64,000 bases of DNA. It comes from Hydractinia symbiolongicarpus. Taxonomy: Eukaryota; Cnidaria; Hydrozoa; Anthoathecata; Hydractiniidae. Of this stretch, positions 22,501 through 36,470 are shown one piece after another (the stretch's first letter is position 1; every line of letters begins with the position of its first letter). Position numbers and translations under genes: made by a program. A model generated the notes under the pieces. It was not told where the DNA came from. It worked only from the letters and a program-made list of their open reading frames with translations, and did no database searches. The stretch is taken from assembly GCF_029227915.1 (NCBI RefSeq), contig NC_079883.1, positions 14,944,001-15,008,000 on the forward strand. The letters run 5' to 3'.

Positions 22501-25500
22501 GCTAAGGTTATTGTAATTCCCAAGAAATTTGTCAAAGTCGTCGGAGGTGTTTTTTTCACCCATCAGTTTACCCCATGCTCCTATGAAAGATTGTATCGTG
22601 AATAATATACAACAGTTTTTTTTAAATACATTAACATAAGATCAATACACAAAAAAAGAGAAACAACAACAACAGGACACTACTAAAAAAAACTGGATAA
22701 GGGTTGCTGGTCCACTTTGTTACTTACTAAAACGCAAGTTATCAGAAACAAATAGTTTAAGCGTAAGACAACTTACTGTGTTGTTTTCACAAGAAAGAGT
22801 TTGAAGCTCACTCACCTGTGTCCATATATCGTTGATACAAGACTTCGGAAAAACCCTAAAGTAAAAAAAGTGGATCAACAAGCATGATTCGACATGTTCA
22901 CAATAAGTTTGATGTATCTCTATCGTGACATCACATTGAATGAGATACTGGATAAATTTTTTGTTGTTCTTGGGTTTTCTTTAATCGGTAAGAATACAAT
23001 TTAACTAGGACTAGGCAGGGAGGGGGTTGTTGCACTTTCTATCCTTTATATACCCCACTTAACGACAACCTACATATATCAACCCTATTAGGTCTACAGG
23101 AGTGGGATTCCAATGCCTGTCTGTTTTTTTTCTTAATAATTATTTTAAATGAAAGATGGCTATAATATTTATCTACGAAACATCTGCCAGCCAAATTTTT
23201 AGGTTTCATACCTTGCAAAATTCTAGACATTGTCTATTACTTATGACCTTGGACCGAATAGAGTTAAGAAGACAAATTTACGTGGAAAAAAAATTAGATG
23301 GAAATGGTGGTATTAAATTTGGAGTATAACAAAATAAATTAAATTTGGCGAGAATTTATTTACTTTAGCGAAATCAAGAGCATTCTCATTAAAACCCCCA
23401 TGTAACAAAAAGGGGAAAAAATTATTGTTATGATAAAATTTAAAACCTGTTTTCCAAAAGTCTGTTTGTAATGTTCCAGCTTCTCAGTATCCTGCGTTTT
23501 CTCACACAGTAGAATTAACGAAAGGAAATCTTCATATTTTTCAGCTAAAGTGGCTGCTTCTTCGTAATAGCTAAGATCCACTGCAAAAAAAAGAATGTGC
23601 GAAATAAAATTTAATTATCTCATAAACATAATCTAATAAATTCAAGGTCTTGTAAATCATACAAAAAAAATTTTAGGAAGCAAAAGCATTATCTAGTTTA
23701 GGATTAGGATAACATACCTTCAGGAGTTTTATACGTGAACAATTTACACTAACTTAAAATTTTTTAATTCGTCTATTCGTAATATATAAAGTAAAAGCTG
23801 TGTTCACCATATCTCTTTTTTCAATGAGATGGAAGTTTCCTCTAAGTAATTTGTAGTCCAAGACTTTTAACATCCTTTTTACTTGACAACGTTTTTATGA
23901 ATTTGCACAAGTACATCAATCCCCTCTTGCGTTTAAACACGATTTTCAGATTACATGTACGAAACACGTTAGTATTAAAATAACCGAAAATACCTAACAA
24001 TATAACAATATATTGTCGCTCTTGTTGATACTCCTCGTTGAGACTAGCAAATTGTTGATGTGTACCAGTCGATCTGGAAATGTATAAAAAAAAGTTAGAA
24101 CAGTGACAGTTGTTTTTCATTGATCGTTTCAAATTAGCGATCAATAATTATTATGTAGTGGAAACGAACGTACCGTAGTAAAGCCAACTCCCTTTCATAG
24201 CCGTCCAATAGCAAATCAGATAGTAGTATTACTTGGCGCGTTAAAATTGCTCCAACCTAAATAACAGATGAAATAAGCACTTGCTGATTAAACCCACCTT
24301 TAATGACAACAGCATAGGAAAATAACGTTTTAGCCAAAGATAAACTGAAACATCCCAATTACTTAAAATGTAATTTAGAATCACAAAGAATCGTAATGGA
24401 ACGAGGAAAACAAATTGGCTTGATCAGAACTTATTTTCGCATCAGCTGATGCATAATATGTTTTAGACTGATATTCCACAAACAAAATTCTAGAATAAAA
24501 ATTTGACATTTAAATGCTCCCTAAAAATTTTCAGGAGTTTTAACTAAAAAAGTTTTTTACCATTATTTAGAAGGATTTAAGATGTTGGTGGTCTCATAGT
24601 TTCATGCTTTCTTACTAGAGTTTTAAGATAACTTGTGGTGACTATACCCAATAAAGCTGTTTTGAATATACACATTGCAGTATATAGATAGCATGTTCAC
24701 AAACCTTTGTGCTATCAACGTTTGGTAGGCCTTGTTCAAGTGCTAGTTGGATCTGATAAAAAAATAAATAAATAAATTGGTAACTAAAATAACACAGTAC
24801 ATAAAAGATAGAACATTAACAAAGAAATGACAAAACAAAAAACAAAAAAACAATGAAAGAATTACCTGACGTTTCAAAAGTGCTCGATTGTTAATACTCG
24901 TTGCACTACCTGAAATTGAAAACACACAAAGTGCATTTATGTCACAACCTAGAGACTGAGATGAATTTTGACCATGTAAAGAGATAAGCTGTGTACTTAG
25001 AGATGCGAAAGAGGTGCTTACATTTACGGTAACTGAATTTAAAATTTTACGAATTTATTAGTTTAAGGGAAAAAGGATTATACAAATGGATTATTATTGG
25101 TGAAGCTTCCATAATAAAAGATTAATTGGACCAATAACTTCAAATATACGAGTAAGTACTGTTCTAAAACAGACGAGAAGTCTCCTTACCAGTCCACGGA
25201 ACGTGGTACATCTGAGTTGCCTGTTTTTGTTTGGTAACAAGTTGTCTGTGTTGCCAAGCAGCAGTATAACACGTCTAAATGTATTAAATGTATGTTTAAA
25301 TGGATTTTTCAAGGGCTCTGCGTAGTCGTATATAATTTCTGATAATTGACATCCTTGGGATAAGCTTATGATCGTACAATACGATCGTACCATGTTATTG
25401 TATAATTAAAACATATTGTCCTAGGACTTAATTACTTGAAAATGGCCGTCGAACAGCCGAAAAGTCGTGAAGTGTAATGATTATTACTTGTTTTATTTTA

Positions 25501-28500
25501 CAACGCCACACACAATAATTTTTCAAACTCTAAATGTTTGATACATTTTTAGGATATAATTAAAATAAGAGTTAGTTTAAGGGATCCTGGGGTGTAAGAT
25601 GAGGTTGGACTTTTACTATAGGACTTAAATAGTGATTTAACAAGCCTTTTTCAAAATTTGAATTTTTCTTTGTATTCTTAATTTTGCAATGAACGATTTT
25701 CAGAATTAATTATGCTGCATACATGCCTGACACAGCATATTAAGAGTATGGGTAAACAGGTTTATTGAACAAAGCTAACTCACCGCAAACAATTCACTGA
25801 CGGTCGATATTAGCTCTACTTGTTCCTTTACTGTCGATATTTGCGAAAGTTTCTTCTCTTCCAACCTGAGTAGGGCGAAAAAGAACTGACCGACATCAGT
25901 AACCTACGTAAAACAAAGAAAATACAAAGTAAGTTCATATTTGTAAATGGTACAAATTTCCATTCGACAACTGCAAGAATGAAAAGTGCATTTTTTAGCT
26001 GGAAACAAAGAGACAATACATTAACAATACACAAAAGAAATAATAGCATACATTTGCAAAAAAAACATCTTTGGCATTAAAATTGTTTTCTTCGTCAAAT
26101 GAAGAAAGACCAACATCGAGTGTGTTTATTGTTTCATCTATGATATCACCTACCCTAGAAAATAATTGTACACGAATAAATATGCAATCTTGTCCCAGAG
26201 CTTCATTTTTTACTTTTTGATATATGCGTGTTGCTGCAGCCCTAGCCACTACTTTATTCGTACAAACTTTGGCGAGCACTTAATTAAGCGATTTTGGTCT
26301 TAAATCGCCAAATTAAGTGCTCGCCAAAGTTTTCTTTTTTCATCCATCGGCAAATTGAATTGATTGGATACTCATTATTTACAACTACAATCAGTAATCA
26401 AAAATTTGGCACAAAGGCAGTTTTTTGTGCACTTTTTAAAATTGCGAACACAAAAGTGCAACTTCTGTATATGCGTAGCTATGCTAAACTTGCGTTTTGA
26501 ATGCGCAATTTCTAACACGTGTGAACATTTTTTGTCAGTGATTGTAGATTACTTCAGCATTGGAATTTCATATATGATGCACCATAAAGCTTTGTGATTT
26601 GAAACAACTAACAGGGTTTCCACCGAAAATATGGTATCAAATTTCCTGACTTTCCCTGACTTTTTGAGGTCAAATTCCCTGACTTTTGCAAGAAATTCTA
26701 CAGCCAAACAGAAAAACAAATTAACTAAAACCGTTTAAACCATATTTGTCGGGAAAACCAAATTTGGTTTGCTTTTTAAAGATCAGAAACACGGCATAAC
26801 ATTAACAAGGCAGGCAACTTTGCATTTGAAATTTTTGAATTTATAGAAATAAAGTTCTATCAGTCTAAGTCAAGTTAAAAGACAAAAAATCCCCTGACTT
26901 TTCCCCGACTTTCCTTAAAAATGGGTCTTTTTTTCTGTCTTTTCCTGACCACAGAAAAAATTGCCTGACTTTTCCTGATTCTCCTGCCTCAGTGGAAGCC
27001 CTGACTAAAAGTAACATCTAACCTTGAGTACATATTCTGTAGAGCTAGCATGCATTGCAGTTTCTCACTGTTTTCATTAACTTCGAACTGAATGTCGTAA
27101 CGTTTTTCCATTGTCTAAAACATAGGTAACACACACCATCATGTTAAGATGCGTTATACGCCCCACACATGCGTTAAAGCAGTAAAATATAATTGAAGAT
27201 CAGTTAACACCTAATCTTTTCACATAATATATCTTGTAGAAACAATGTCTTTTTAAATCTAAAACGTTCTGTTGCACAAGTTTCTTTTTGTCAATTATAT
27301 AAGCAGCCCCACGTATAAACAGCGGCCAGTCTAAATCTAACAGCAGCTGAGATAAGGTGTCAACATTTAATAACCGACCAAATGCTCCCCAAATTGATTA
27401 CAGTAGGGTAGACAAAAAAAAGTACGCGAAGAATGAAAGAAAACATAGCAAACAGAAAGTTAACCATTTTTTTCTTTCTTACCTTTTCGTAGATCTTTGA
27501 ACGAGTAAGAAACTCGATAAATGCTGCATGAATCTGTTCTTTATCTTGCAACTGGTTCAACAGTAACACTGATGTTGTAACAAGGCCTGAAAAAACACAT
27601 AAAATTACAAAACATTTTTATAATCTGTATTTGACTAATTAAAAGCTCTTGGCAGTCCCTTGGTTATTAAAAGAGAAAGTTTATTCGGAAGAAACGTTGA
27701 TTCATAACATCGTTTTAATTTTTCTCTTCTGCCTTGTGAGATTATGCTCTCTAACAAACCTTGCCTACCTATATTCCTTTGTGCAGCCCATCTTGGGTCA
27801 GACACTGGTCGACTGTTGAGCAGTTCGATACTGAGTTGAATAACCGCATCGTGAATATCTTGGGGTGTACATTCTAACGTGCTGATAATGTGATTAGTGT
27901 CCTGAATGAAATTTGAACACATCACTACACTGAGCAGATATGATTTCTGAATTAAAATTGAAAACCACACCCAATCTGCAAGAAAATTACTACAGAAAAT
28001 TGTAACAATTCTCAAACAATTCAGTTTAAAAACGGCTACCACTAGGCGCTAAGTAGTGCCCAACTCATTTCAAGAGTGGTACTTATTTTTTTGAAGTATT
28101 TTAGAACATTTACACTATATGCCCACCAGTCTGGGACAGCTAAAAAAAGTTGCTCTCGAGTTGCTCAACTATCTTTCTTTTAAGCATCTGGAGATCATTT
28201 TAGTCTTGATACCCCATTGAATTGCAACCAAATCATGACAGTGTACAGACCAGTTCAAAAAATAGATCTATTTTCCCATTTCTACTATTTTAAAACAAAT
28301 GTGTAAACCGTATAAATGATCAGAATCAACTTTTGTGGAGGATTGTAGCACTTAGTATAAAAAATGACATTGCCTTGGTGTCATTAATCAGCAAATGTGA
28401 AGACATAGTTTTATTTCATTTGCCAACAAACACACAAGTATATACAGATATACATTACCACGCGATCTTTTGAATGAGCTACAAAGGCCGTTTTTATTGT

Positions 28501-31500
28501 AGCATAGGCATCACTGGGAGATATCTCGAGTGGAATGTCAACTGTTTTCTAAAAAAAATAGTCATTCGTGAATTTGTTGCATGAAAAAATGACACCGAAA
28601 ATTAATTTTATTATGAAACAATACAGCTCATTCGTCTTTTATACGTTTATCACTTAATACAGCCTCAAAAGAAAAAAACAGTCTTACAGATTCTTCTTCT
28701 TTGCTAATTTTTTCTTTTTCTGGTTGTTGAATACTCTTCATTAGTGCTCTATGATGAGAAAACATTATAGCTTAAAAATTTACTATATCTTGCCGACATG
28801 TTAATTCTATTTTTGTTACTACAAGCACTCGATATACGGAAAGGATGGACATCAACACAAACCAAGATCTTCAAAATTTTTACTCTTATTTAGTTATAAA
28901 AAGTGGTAGATGGAGACAATTAAGTACCAAGTCATTGGTTAAATGGTCAACATGTTCTTTTTTCTAACAAACTAACGGTGACATCAACATTTTGTTAAGC
29001 GGGTAAAATCTTTGACTTGGAAATGCATAACATTATATGCTAAAATGAAGCCATTTTGAACTTACATTGTTGGGTCTTGCATAAGGCGAAAAGTGATCAA
29101 ACCATGTCTTCTTGATAAAAAGATAGGATCAGAACCGCAGTTACCTAATAAATAGTTACAAATTGCAAGTAGATTGAAGTAGGTAATTCTGTTAGTTAAC
29201 GCTTCACACAAGCCCAAGAAGAATACAGGAAAGCAACAATTTCAACATGTGAAATATGTAATAGACTACATTCACAACCTATCACTACTAAAAAAAGGAA
29301 AACAACAATCTGGAGGACTTACCAACACCAATTATGGCACTGTTAACTTTATTAAACTCCACTTTGACAGGATTCCACATACTTTTCGAAACTGAAAAGA
29401 AAAATGCGCCTGGCAAATCAAAGATTGCAGATTCATACAACAGTCAATTCCAATTTAAAGATAGTTTGAAAACATCAAATAATATTTGTCAAACAAGATA
29501 TTTATGACTAACTTAGACCGACAATAGTATTCGTTGTCCAAAAAATATCAAAAGATTGATGTCACTATCATGCTTAGTCATGCAAGTTACCCATGTACAG
29601 AAGTCGGTTTTACAGATGTTTTGATCAGATATTAACAGGCTTACCTGATTGAGCATAAATCATGTGTTTTGATGCTATAAACACATGGTATTCTGCCACG
29701 GGTAAGGCCAGCTTTAAGTTTGTAAAATCTTCTTCCTGAACAAATACCCACATTAAAACAAAAAAAAATCAGTGGGAAATATTATTAGGAAAATTTGTAC
29801 ATTTCATCAGCATAGCACCTATTTTTTTGGACTGATAAATTGTTGCACAATAACTTCAATGAACTCAACTTTAACCGTACGATTTAATCATGTTACATCT
29901 CTCACACTTTTTTGTTTTAACATAAATTTAAATTTGACTTTTTATCTTTAGCTAGCAACATTCTTTATACCAAACAGAAAGATTCTCCATTTTCTAAGCA
30001 ACCAAGAAGGAGTATCCTTGTTGGTTGCTTAGAGAATGGGGTCCTAATGCATTTAAAGCTTGCACCTGAACTACAAAAGCTTTGCAAGCACAGAATTTGC
30101 TTAACTAGCTAAGATCCTATTTCCACCATGAACGCCAAGCAGAACGAATTAATTGACACTTTTATAGTGTATGACTTGACTTGGTCTTTTCTAGTCTTTG
30201 GCCTTGACCAATCCAGAATTTTCCACAATGGAAGTGAACAAAAGTCACGAATTAACAAGGTCATATACCTAATCATGCCACTTTAAACAAAAGCTCATTT
30301 GAGTCTTTTGTTTGCATAGCACTGATAAAAGGATAAAACGTTTGATTAAAAAACACAAAAAATACATACTTGAACTTCATCGTCAATAAGTACAATACTT
30401 GAAAAACTGACTTGTGTGTCATCACCACGAGCTTTCAGCAAACCTGAAAAATATCAAAAAAACATCAGAAGGATGTCCCATATGCTATCATCGAATTAAG
30501 AGAAGTTGCTTGTCAACACCCTAAGACACAAAAAGGGCAATATGACACAAATTTAAACAAAATATGGGATATGTTGCACCACATGGCACAAGTTACACAA
30601 CATGGTACCCACCAACAGCACATCGATATGTGTCACCACTCCACAATACCATGAGTAACATTGTACCAAAACCAGCATTCTTCATATCCAAAACTTGTAT
30701 TTCATCAATATGTTGAAACGACTAAAAACGACATGAAATGTTACATATCACAGAAAGTTAGTTGATTTACCTTAACATTGAGTGGCTTCTACACCAAAAT
30801 ACATGACTTTTGCAAGACAACAGACATATGCATTAGTATCTTAACACACTGAGTGAGAATTAGTTCTAAGAGTGTGAGTATTATTTCTTCAAAACGAAAA
30901 AACGAATGGTATATCAACACAACAAAACATAAAAGTTTGTTTACCTCCACATTTTCGTTAGTATACATTTTTATACACTTCAGTAAATCAATTTCATAAA
31001 CCATCTAAACAAGATTTTACAAATAAGACAACTGAAAAGAATACAATTTATTAATGCATTAATAGCTTTTTTCAAATACAAGTTTTTCTATGCAACTTCA
31101 ATAGCTAGGTTTTTAACATAACACATGTTGGGAACAGTCTTTCTTCAAGCATTTGATTTTAAATGTATAACTATTTTCCTAAAACAATTAAAGATACCTT
31201 TGTTTCTGATTCTGACGGCCCAGCTATTTCCCATTTCTGAAATTGCTGGTTTGTAATGGTGTAGAAATGCCTATAATGAAAAAGGAAACTGTTTCGGGAA
31301 AAACTATTTCTATGTGAATTAGGTAACATCAGTATTCAATGTTTTTCTCCACACACATTTAGAAATCAATAACAGAAAATACTTTAACACTGCTTAGGTT
31401 AAACACCAGACACACTAATTTGAACAAAGTAAAACTAGATCTGCACATTAATTGTATAAATTTAGCTTTATTGCATAATTTTCAAATGACATACCACTTA

Positions 31501-33520
31501 GCTAAAGAATCTTAAATTACCTCTCTGAAGTGTCGTAATCATTTGTTCCTGAGCAAATACATGGGGGATACTAAAAAAAGAGTAGAGAAAGTGTAAAACG
31601 CAGATTTAATAATTTATCTAGTGTTGATACTGAAGTAAAGATACCTTATTGACACCAACAACAGGCTGAGACCAAAAACTGGACACTCTTCGTCCAATGT
31701 TGGACAACATACCCTTTGATGTAGTGAGTTGTCGACAATGCACCGTAGACTATATATAAGAAATATCACCCAAGGTTAGTCCTGTGCACTTTTTAAATGA
31801 TCATTAATCGAAGTCTTTAATACACAATAAACAATGCTTCTGTCACAAAAAACTTACAATGCTTGGTGACAATAAGTATACTTCATTCGTAGTTGTAACT
31901 AACACACATCCATATGGCTAAAAAAGACAAAAAATAGTGAATCAACTTTTACGATAAATATGTATGTAATGTATATATGCTGTGTTCATAAGTTTAAGAT
32001 ATATGCAGTACTAACTGATACACCTGCTGTACCACCTTTTTAATTCATGGCAGCGCTTGCCAATATGAATGTGGTCAAATTAAAAAAACTCTTTAATTCA
32101 TTTTAGCAAATTGTTGCTAACATGAGTTTTACTTTATTTGGAAGCAAATTGACTTAAAGAAAACTTTGCTTTCTTTATCCCTTCTAAATTTAACCATTGT
32201 TTATGTGTGGAAGCATGTGATCGCAAAACAAAAATAAAACTGTAGGTGAAACATAAATTTGCCAATGTGAAGAAAAAAAATGACATTTCGATTTTCAGCC
32301 ATGTGAAATAAATTGGATTAGAAGGGTGCTGTATATACAGAAACAAATTTAGCATACCGTTCACCATTTGAAAGTTTGAAAGTTATCAAATTTTTATTAC
32401 AAACGTAATATTATCAATTCTGCATGCACTTACACTTAATGGCAGTAAATAGAGACATTGCTTTCCACCTAGGTTTAAAAACGATTCAACTGTGACTGCT
32501 GGTCTGTTTATATTTTGCCAGAATTTTACAGTTCCTTCTGGAGATACATTCATCACTGACGTTTTGGTATTCATTGCAAATGTTGGGTCTGAGGAGTTTG
32601 TTTCGATAACACATGTTAAATCTGCTTGATGAGTCAGTTCTGTGGGTGCAAGTTGAAACTCAAAACAGCTGACAGCCTAAAAAAAATATAAATTGAACCA
32701 TGACATTGCTACACCTTCCATGCAAACCCATCAAAAACGTAGTAGGTATCATAAACAAAGTTTTTACAATCAAGGATACTAAAGGATGAAAACCTTTTTA
32801 GCAGCACTGGAGGTAAATCTCCAAATAAATAACTTTCTCCCGCAGACAACTGATACCCAACCAGCAGGATCAATCTTTGCAGATAAAGGTGCTAATAAAA
32901 ATAAATAAAAAATTATCTCTTTTAAAGAAAGAAAAATTGTTAGAAAAAAACTAAGTGTTCAAGGAAAAATTTCATGAACTATCATGAAATATTTTCAGTT
33001 TTATTATTAGGGCATGCAATAATGGCAGTGATTTCATACAGAAGTGCACATCCTTGCTGAATTATTTATGATAAATGAAATAAATTTATTTCTTGTTGGC
33101 CTTAATTTTAAAAATTAAAATTAAAAAAATTGTCATTAAACACAACAAAAGCGTTATTTCAAGAAAATCTAAAAAATATTTTATATAATTCTTTATAATT
33201 ACCTTTTTGAGAGGCTGCCAAAACCTCTGCCACTTCAACTGGAAGTGCATTGCCATAGGTTAATAATTGATGAGACTCATCTTGCTCAATGATCTGAAAG
33301 ACTCTAAATCCAAAATCGATTTTAGCAAAGGAAAAAATAGATGTTTATTAACAAGATTAAAGAAGGTAAATAAAATAAAGACTCACGCTTTACTTTGAAA
33401 CTTTCTCGTATGAGCAGAATCTTCAGTAACTGACAAGTTTAATGTTGAAAATGGAGAATTTTGTTTTCCAATCAAGGAGTCCTCTAAGCGACTGCGTTGT
33501 TGTCTTTTAGGTGTATACAT
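19505..33520 (-). CDS. NUP133: Nuclear pore complex protein Nup133
   Basis: Scaffold nucleoporin of the Y complex (Nup107-160). 37 exons on the minus strand: 33520-33387, 33303-33203, 32891-32794, 32676-32434, 31917-31858, 31749-31645, 31570-31521, 31270-31198, 31004-30945, 30721-30613, 30443-30370, 29735-29645, 29391-29323, 29144-29066, 28748-28688, 28548-28459, 27901-27769, 27586-27483, 27114-27023, 26154-26052, 25903-25784, 25274-25190, 24909-24866, 24752-24705, 24256-24174, 24073-23994, 23580-23447, 22855-22816, 22580-22465, 21214-21155, 21030-20955, 20783-20734, 20637-20581, 20288-20217, 20036-19975, 19886-19801, 19647-19505. They total 3,285 bases with every phase matching: 1,094 residues (human about 1,156). 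Family-like stretches are DPAGWVSVVCGRKLFIWRF (propeller), KGMLSNIGRRVSSFW, SRPVSDPRWAAQ, LAEKYEDFLSLILLCEKT and NLSWLHFIGAKEF (helical stack). The first 450 residues would form the beta-propeller, the rest the alpha-solenoid. An acceptor-like TTGTTAG lies 8 bases before the ATG. Confidence 0.93.
26264..26332. repeat. Fold-back repeat in NUP133 intron 19
   Basis: Two 31-base arms (AAACTTTGGCGAGCACTTAA at the left, its complement at the right) are separated by seven bases and differ at two positions. Typical of a very short inverted-repeat transposon remnant. Confidence 0.8.
26612..27003. mobile_element. 392-base inverted-repeat element in NUP133 intron 19
   Basis: The ends are CAGGGTTTCCACCG and, on the other strand, CAGGGCTTCCACTG (12 of 14 identical). 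The element is flanked on both sides by ACTAA. The interior repeats TTTCCCTGACTTTT-type words on both sides in mirrored style. It encodes nothing and is a non-autonomous DNA transposon. The superfamily is not assigned. Confidence 0.75.
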
Positions 33521-33528
33521 TATTATAA

Positions 33529-35037
33529 CTAACAATAGAAGGAGATGGGTGTAAAAAGAATAATTGATTTAAGTCAGTTCTTTAAACATCATTTCTTTTA
33601 ATTCAGCATTTATGTAGTACAAATTGTAGAAACAGATAAAAAGGTTTATGATATTCAAAAATATGAGGTAAAACTGGAAAGTAGTTTCCTCTGAGGGACT
33701 AAATATTAAATCAGACAAGGGGAAAGGGGACAAAATGCAATCCTGCATGAAGCCTTGGTGGGGGGTTACATTAAGTGTATCTGAAAGGGACAACCATGGT
33801 AGTTTCTGAAAATTAGGAGATTTAAAACACATTGAAATTTAATTGGCTTAAAGGGGAAGAAAACAAGTTACTTTTAATGTTGCACTTCCTATAGCACTAG
33901 AAATGGGACGTTAGAGAAGAAAATAGAAAGAATATACAATTGATAAAAATATCCTTAAAGACCCTTAAAGCTCTTTCAGAAAAGGCAATGAGGAAACTCC
34001 CTATTGTTTTATTGGAAGGGGGGAGAGAGGGGGAGGAGGTTCATAGACAGTACAAAACAAATAAAAATTTTGAACTTTGTAAGATTACAGTCTAATACTT
34101 TAAAAAATGAACTCCTTTTAAAATCTATTCTTAACCCTGATGTACAAAACAAGCAAAGGTCAATTAATACATCTCTGTTATAACAAAAATTTGTTCACAA
34201 AAACTGCATATATATATTAAGTCAAGTAAAAATAAATATTATTAGTTTTTCTGGTTGTAAATATTATAATGTTTACAATTATAACTCAATCTAATAGTCT
34301 TCCCATTACAAATAAAACCTTATGCAATAAAAATTGTGTTCTACGAGATAATCACTAACATATCATTAAGTGAAAAAACAGAAGTAAATAGCAAGTAGCA
34401 CTTGTTTACAAAAAAAATCATTTGAAAGTATACCTTAGCAATTAACAACTTAAAGATTTAGGCATTCTGCAAAACAGATCATCGCAAAATTCTAATTATT
34501 AGTTCATCTCTAGAATTTAAATATTTATTTATCAACACAATAAATTTTATGCTTTCTGTGCCACATGTAAATTAATTTTTAGGATTCCTAAATAAAAAGA
34601 ACAGTAAGGAAATGATTACATCCACCATGGTGTCTCTTTAAAAACACCCTAGCAAGCAAAATTCTCCCTCACTTAATTTTAGCTATAAATTATGCATAGT
34701 TATGTAAAATACAATGCTTTAAAACAGATTATGTTGTGATCGTAGTATGCAAACTACTTTTTTTACATTCTTCGATTCTGTATCAACACAGGAAAGTGAA
34801 AGAACAAATGATTTTCTTAATACTTGCAGTAGTATAGCAGCTCATTAAATTTTTTTGTGGAATCCCCAATTTTGTGAAATGTAAAATTTGTTCTAAAAAC
34901 AGGTTGAGATAGCCATAAGGGAACAGACGCATTGTAGGAGTGTGACAGGAGCAGGGTGACTGTAAAGCTATGTAAAATCTTGCTATACTTACCAGGAATA
35001 TCAAATAATCTATGGTCTGTTAATGAAAAATAAACAA
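33529..35037. other. Intergenic region upstream of NUP133
   Basis: AT-rich, with a purine-rich patch near 34010-34045. No coding sequence recognised. The NUP133 promoter should lie here. Confidence 0.5.
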
Positions 35038-35110
35038 TCTATATAATAATACGAAAGTTGTGTCCGTCTGTGCCCGCTAAAGTGGATATCTTTGTTTTCC
35101 TTTGATGTTG
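35038..35110 (+). mobile_element. Helitron 5' end
   Basis: A|TCTATATAATAATACGAAAG, then TTGTGTCCGTCTGTGCCCGC, has the TC start after A and resembles the 5' ends of the two complete short Helitrons in this window (CTATAATAAT...GTCTGTCT). No matching CTRR 3' end was found, so the true extent is unknown. Confidence 0.55.
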
Positions 35111-35529
35111 CTGAAAAACACCAATCTCTTTAACTGTTCGTCAAAAGTGCATGGTCCTATACAATTTCTTGATCAATGTTCGAAGCTTTACAGGAAAAAG
35201 GCAATGGCTAAACAAATTTTTTAAAAAATCATTTTTTGTATATTTGTGAGTCTTTGCTAATGTCATTGAAATTCAAGTGACGGTTCTCTTTTCCATTGTC
35301 ACCCTGCTTAAGGAGTAGTTTATACTGCCGAACTTATGCCTCTTCTAATTTAAAGGATTTTAGTTAGGCATAAAATCAGTTTCGGTTTATAATTTTTAGT
35401 GGTACTTAATCTGTGTTCAGAAAGTGAGTAAGCACAAGATTGGCCACAGTTTCTAAATTATTTTTCGTGCACAATGTTTTAATATTTTTTGGTCTGTTTG
35501 GTCATAGGTGTATAAACAAACGTTTCAAG

Positions 35530-36470
35530 ATGGCTGCCATTGATAGGAGAAGGTTTCTTGTTTTTGCTCTATTATATTTATCAGAGAAATAGGAAACAGA
35601 ACATGCAGCATATTCACAACACTTTATCAACCCTATATTCTATAGAAAGTAGAAGGATGTTTCTGATTCAGCAACATTTTATTCATCTGCAAAACCCTGT
35701 TATGATGGATCATTTCATCAGAAAGAAAACACGACGGAAACCATGATCATGCCGCCGTTTTGTTATAGAAATCAAGGTTGGTGGGAAACTGTTCGAAACA
35801 CATATGACGATAACAGATTTTACGAAACAATCCGCATGAGCAGCGCCACATTTTATTACATTTTGCAAAAAAATAGTAATCAGATTGAAAAAAAGTGATG
35901 ACAGAAGTTCCAGACTTTAAACTTGTTGCAACAATCTACAAATTTCTCGAGGTGATTAAATTTACACAATAGGAGAAATGTGTGGCCTAACTAAGGCCAT
36001 TATTTGTTTGATCGTTACTGAAACTTGTACAGTCATAATAAATACTCTATGGGACGATACCGTCAAGAGATATTTTTCCACTTCAGAAATTGAAATTCAA
36101 CATTGTATGGGGAAATTTGGCGAAGAATGGCAATTTCCCTATGCATTTGCAGCTGTGGATGGTTCTCATCTGCCCATAAAATGTCCTAATGGTGGAGCAC
36201 AAGCCATGAAGCAATACTACAACTTTAAAGGTTTTTATTCAATCGTTCTGATGGGACTAGTGGATGCAGAGTATTGATTCATTTGGGCTCATACACATGA
36301 TTCTACCCTGCTGCAATCCACTGATCTTTGGAAAAAAATAGTTGAAAGGGAAATGATTCCCAATGTTGTTCAACAAGTGGAAGACGTTGAAATACCGCCC
36401 CTAATTTTTACCTTAAAAAAGAAATTTGTTACAAGAAAAGATCTGGGAAGTAGGTTGCCGTATATTAAAC
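35530..36470 (+). pseudogene. Harbinger/PIF (HARBI1-like) transposase remnant
   Basis: Several frames together read a HARBI1-type protein. ATG at 35530 opens MAAIDRRRFLVFALLYLSEK and stops at 35590. GWWETVRNTYDDNRFYETIR follows near 35775. Then FTIGEMCGLTKAIICLIV and the DDE_Tnp_4 core: FPYAFAAVDGSHLPIKC (first Asp) and KGFYSIVLMGLVDAEY (second Asp). A stop at 36274 is followed by FIWA...HDSTLLQSTDLWKK. The loop before HDST and the third acidic site are missing or scrambled. With several stops, shifts and deletions it cannot make active enzyme. Terminal inverted repeats were not found. Confidence 0.8.
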
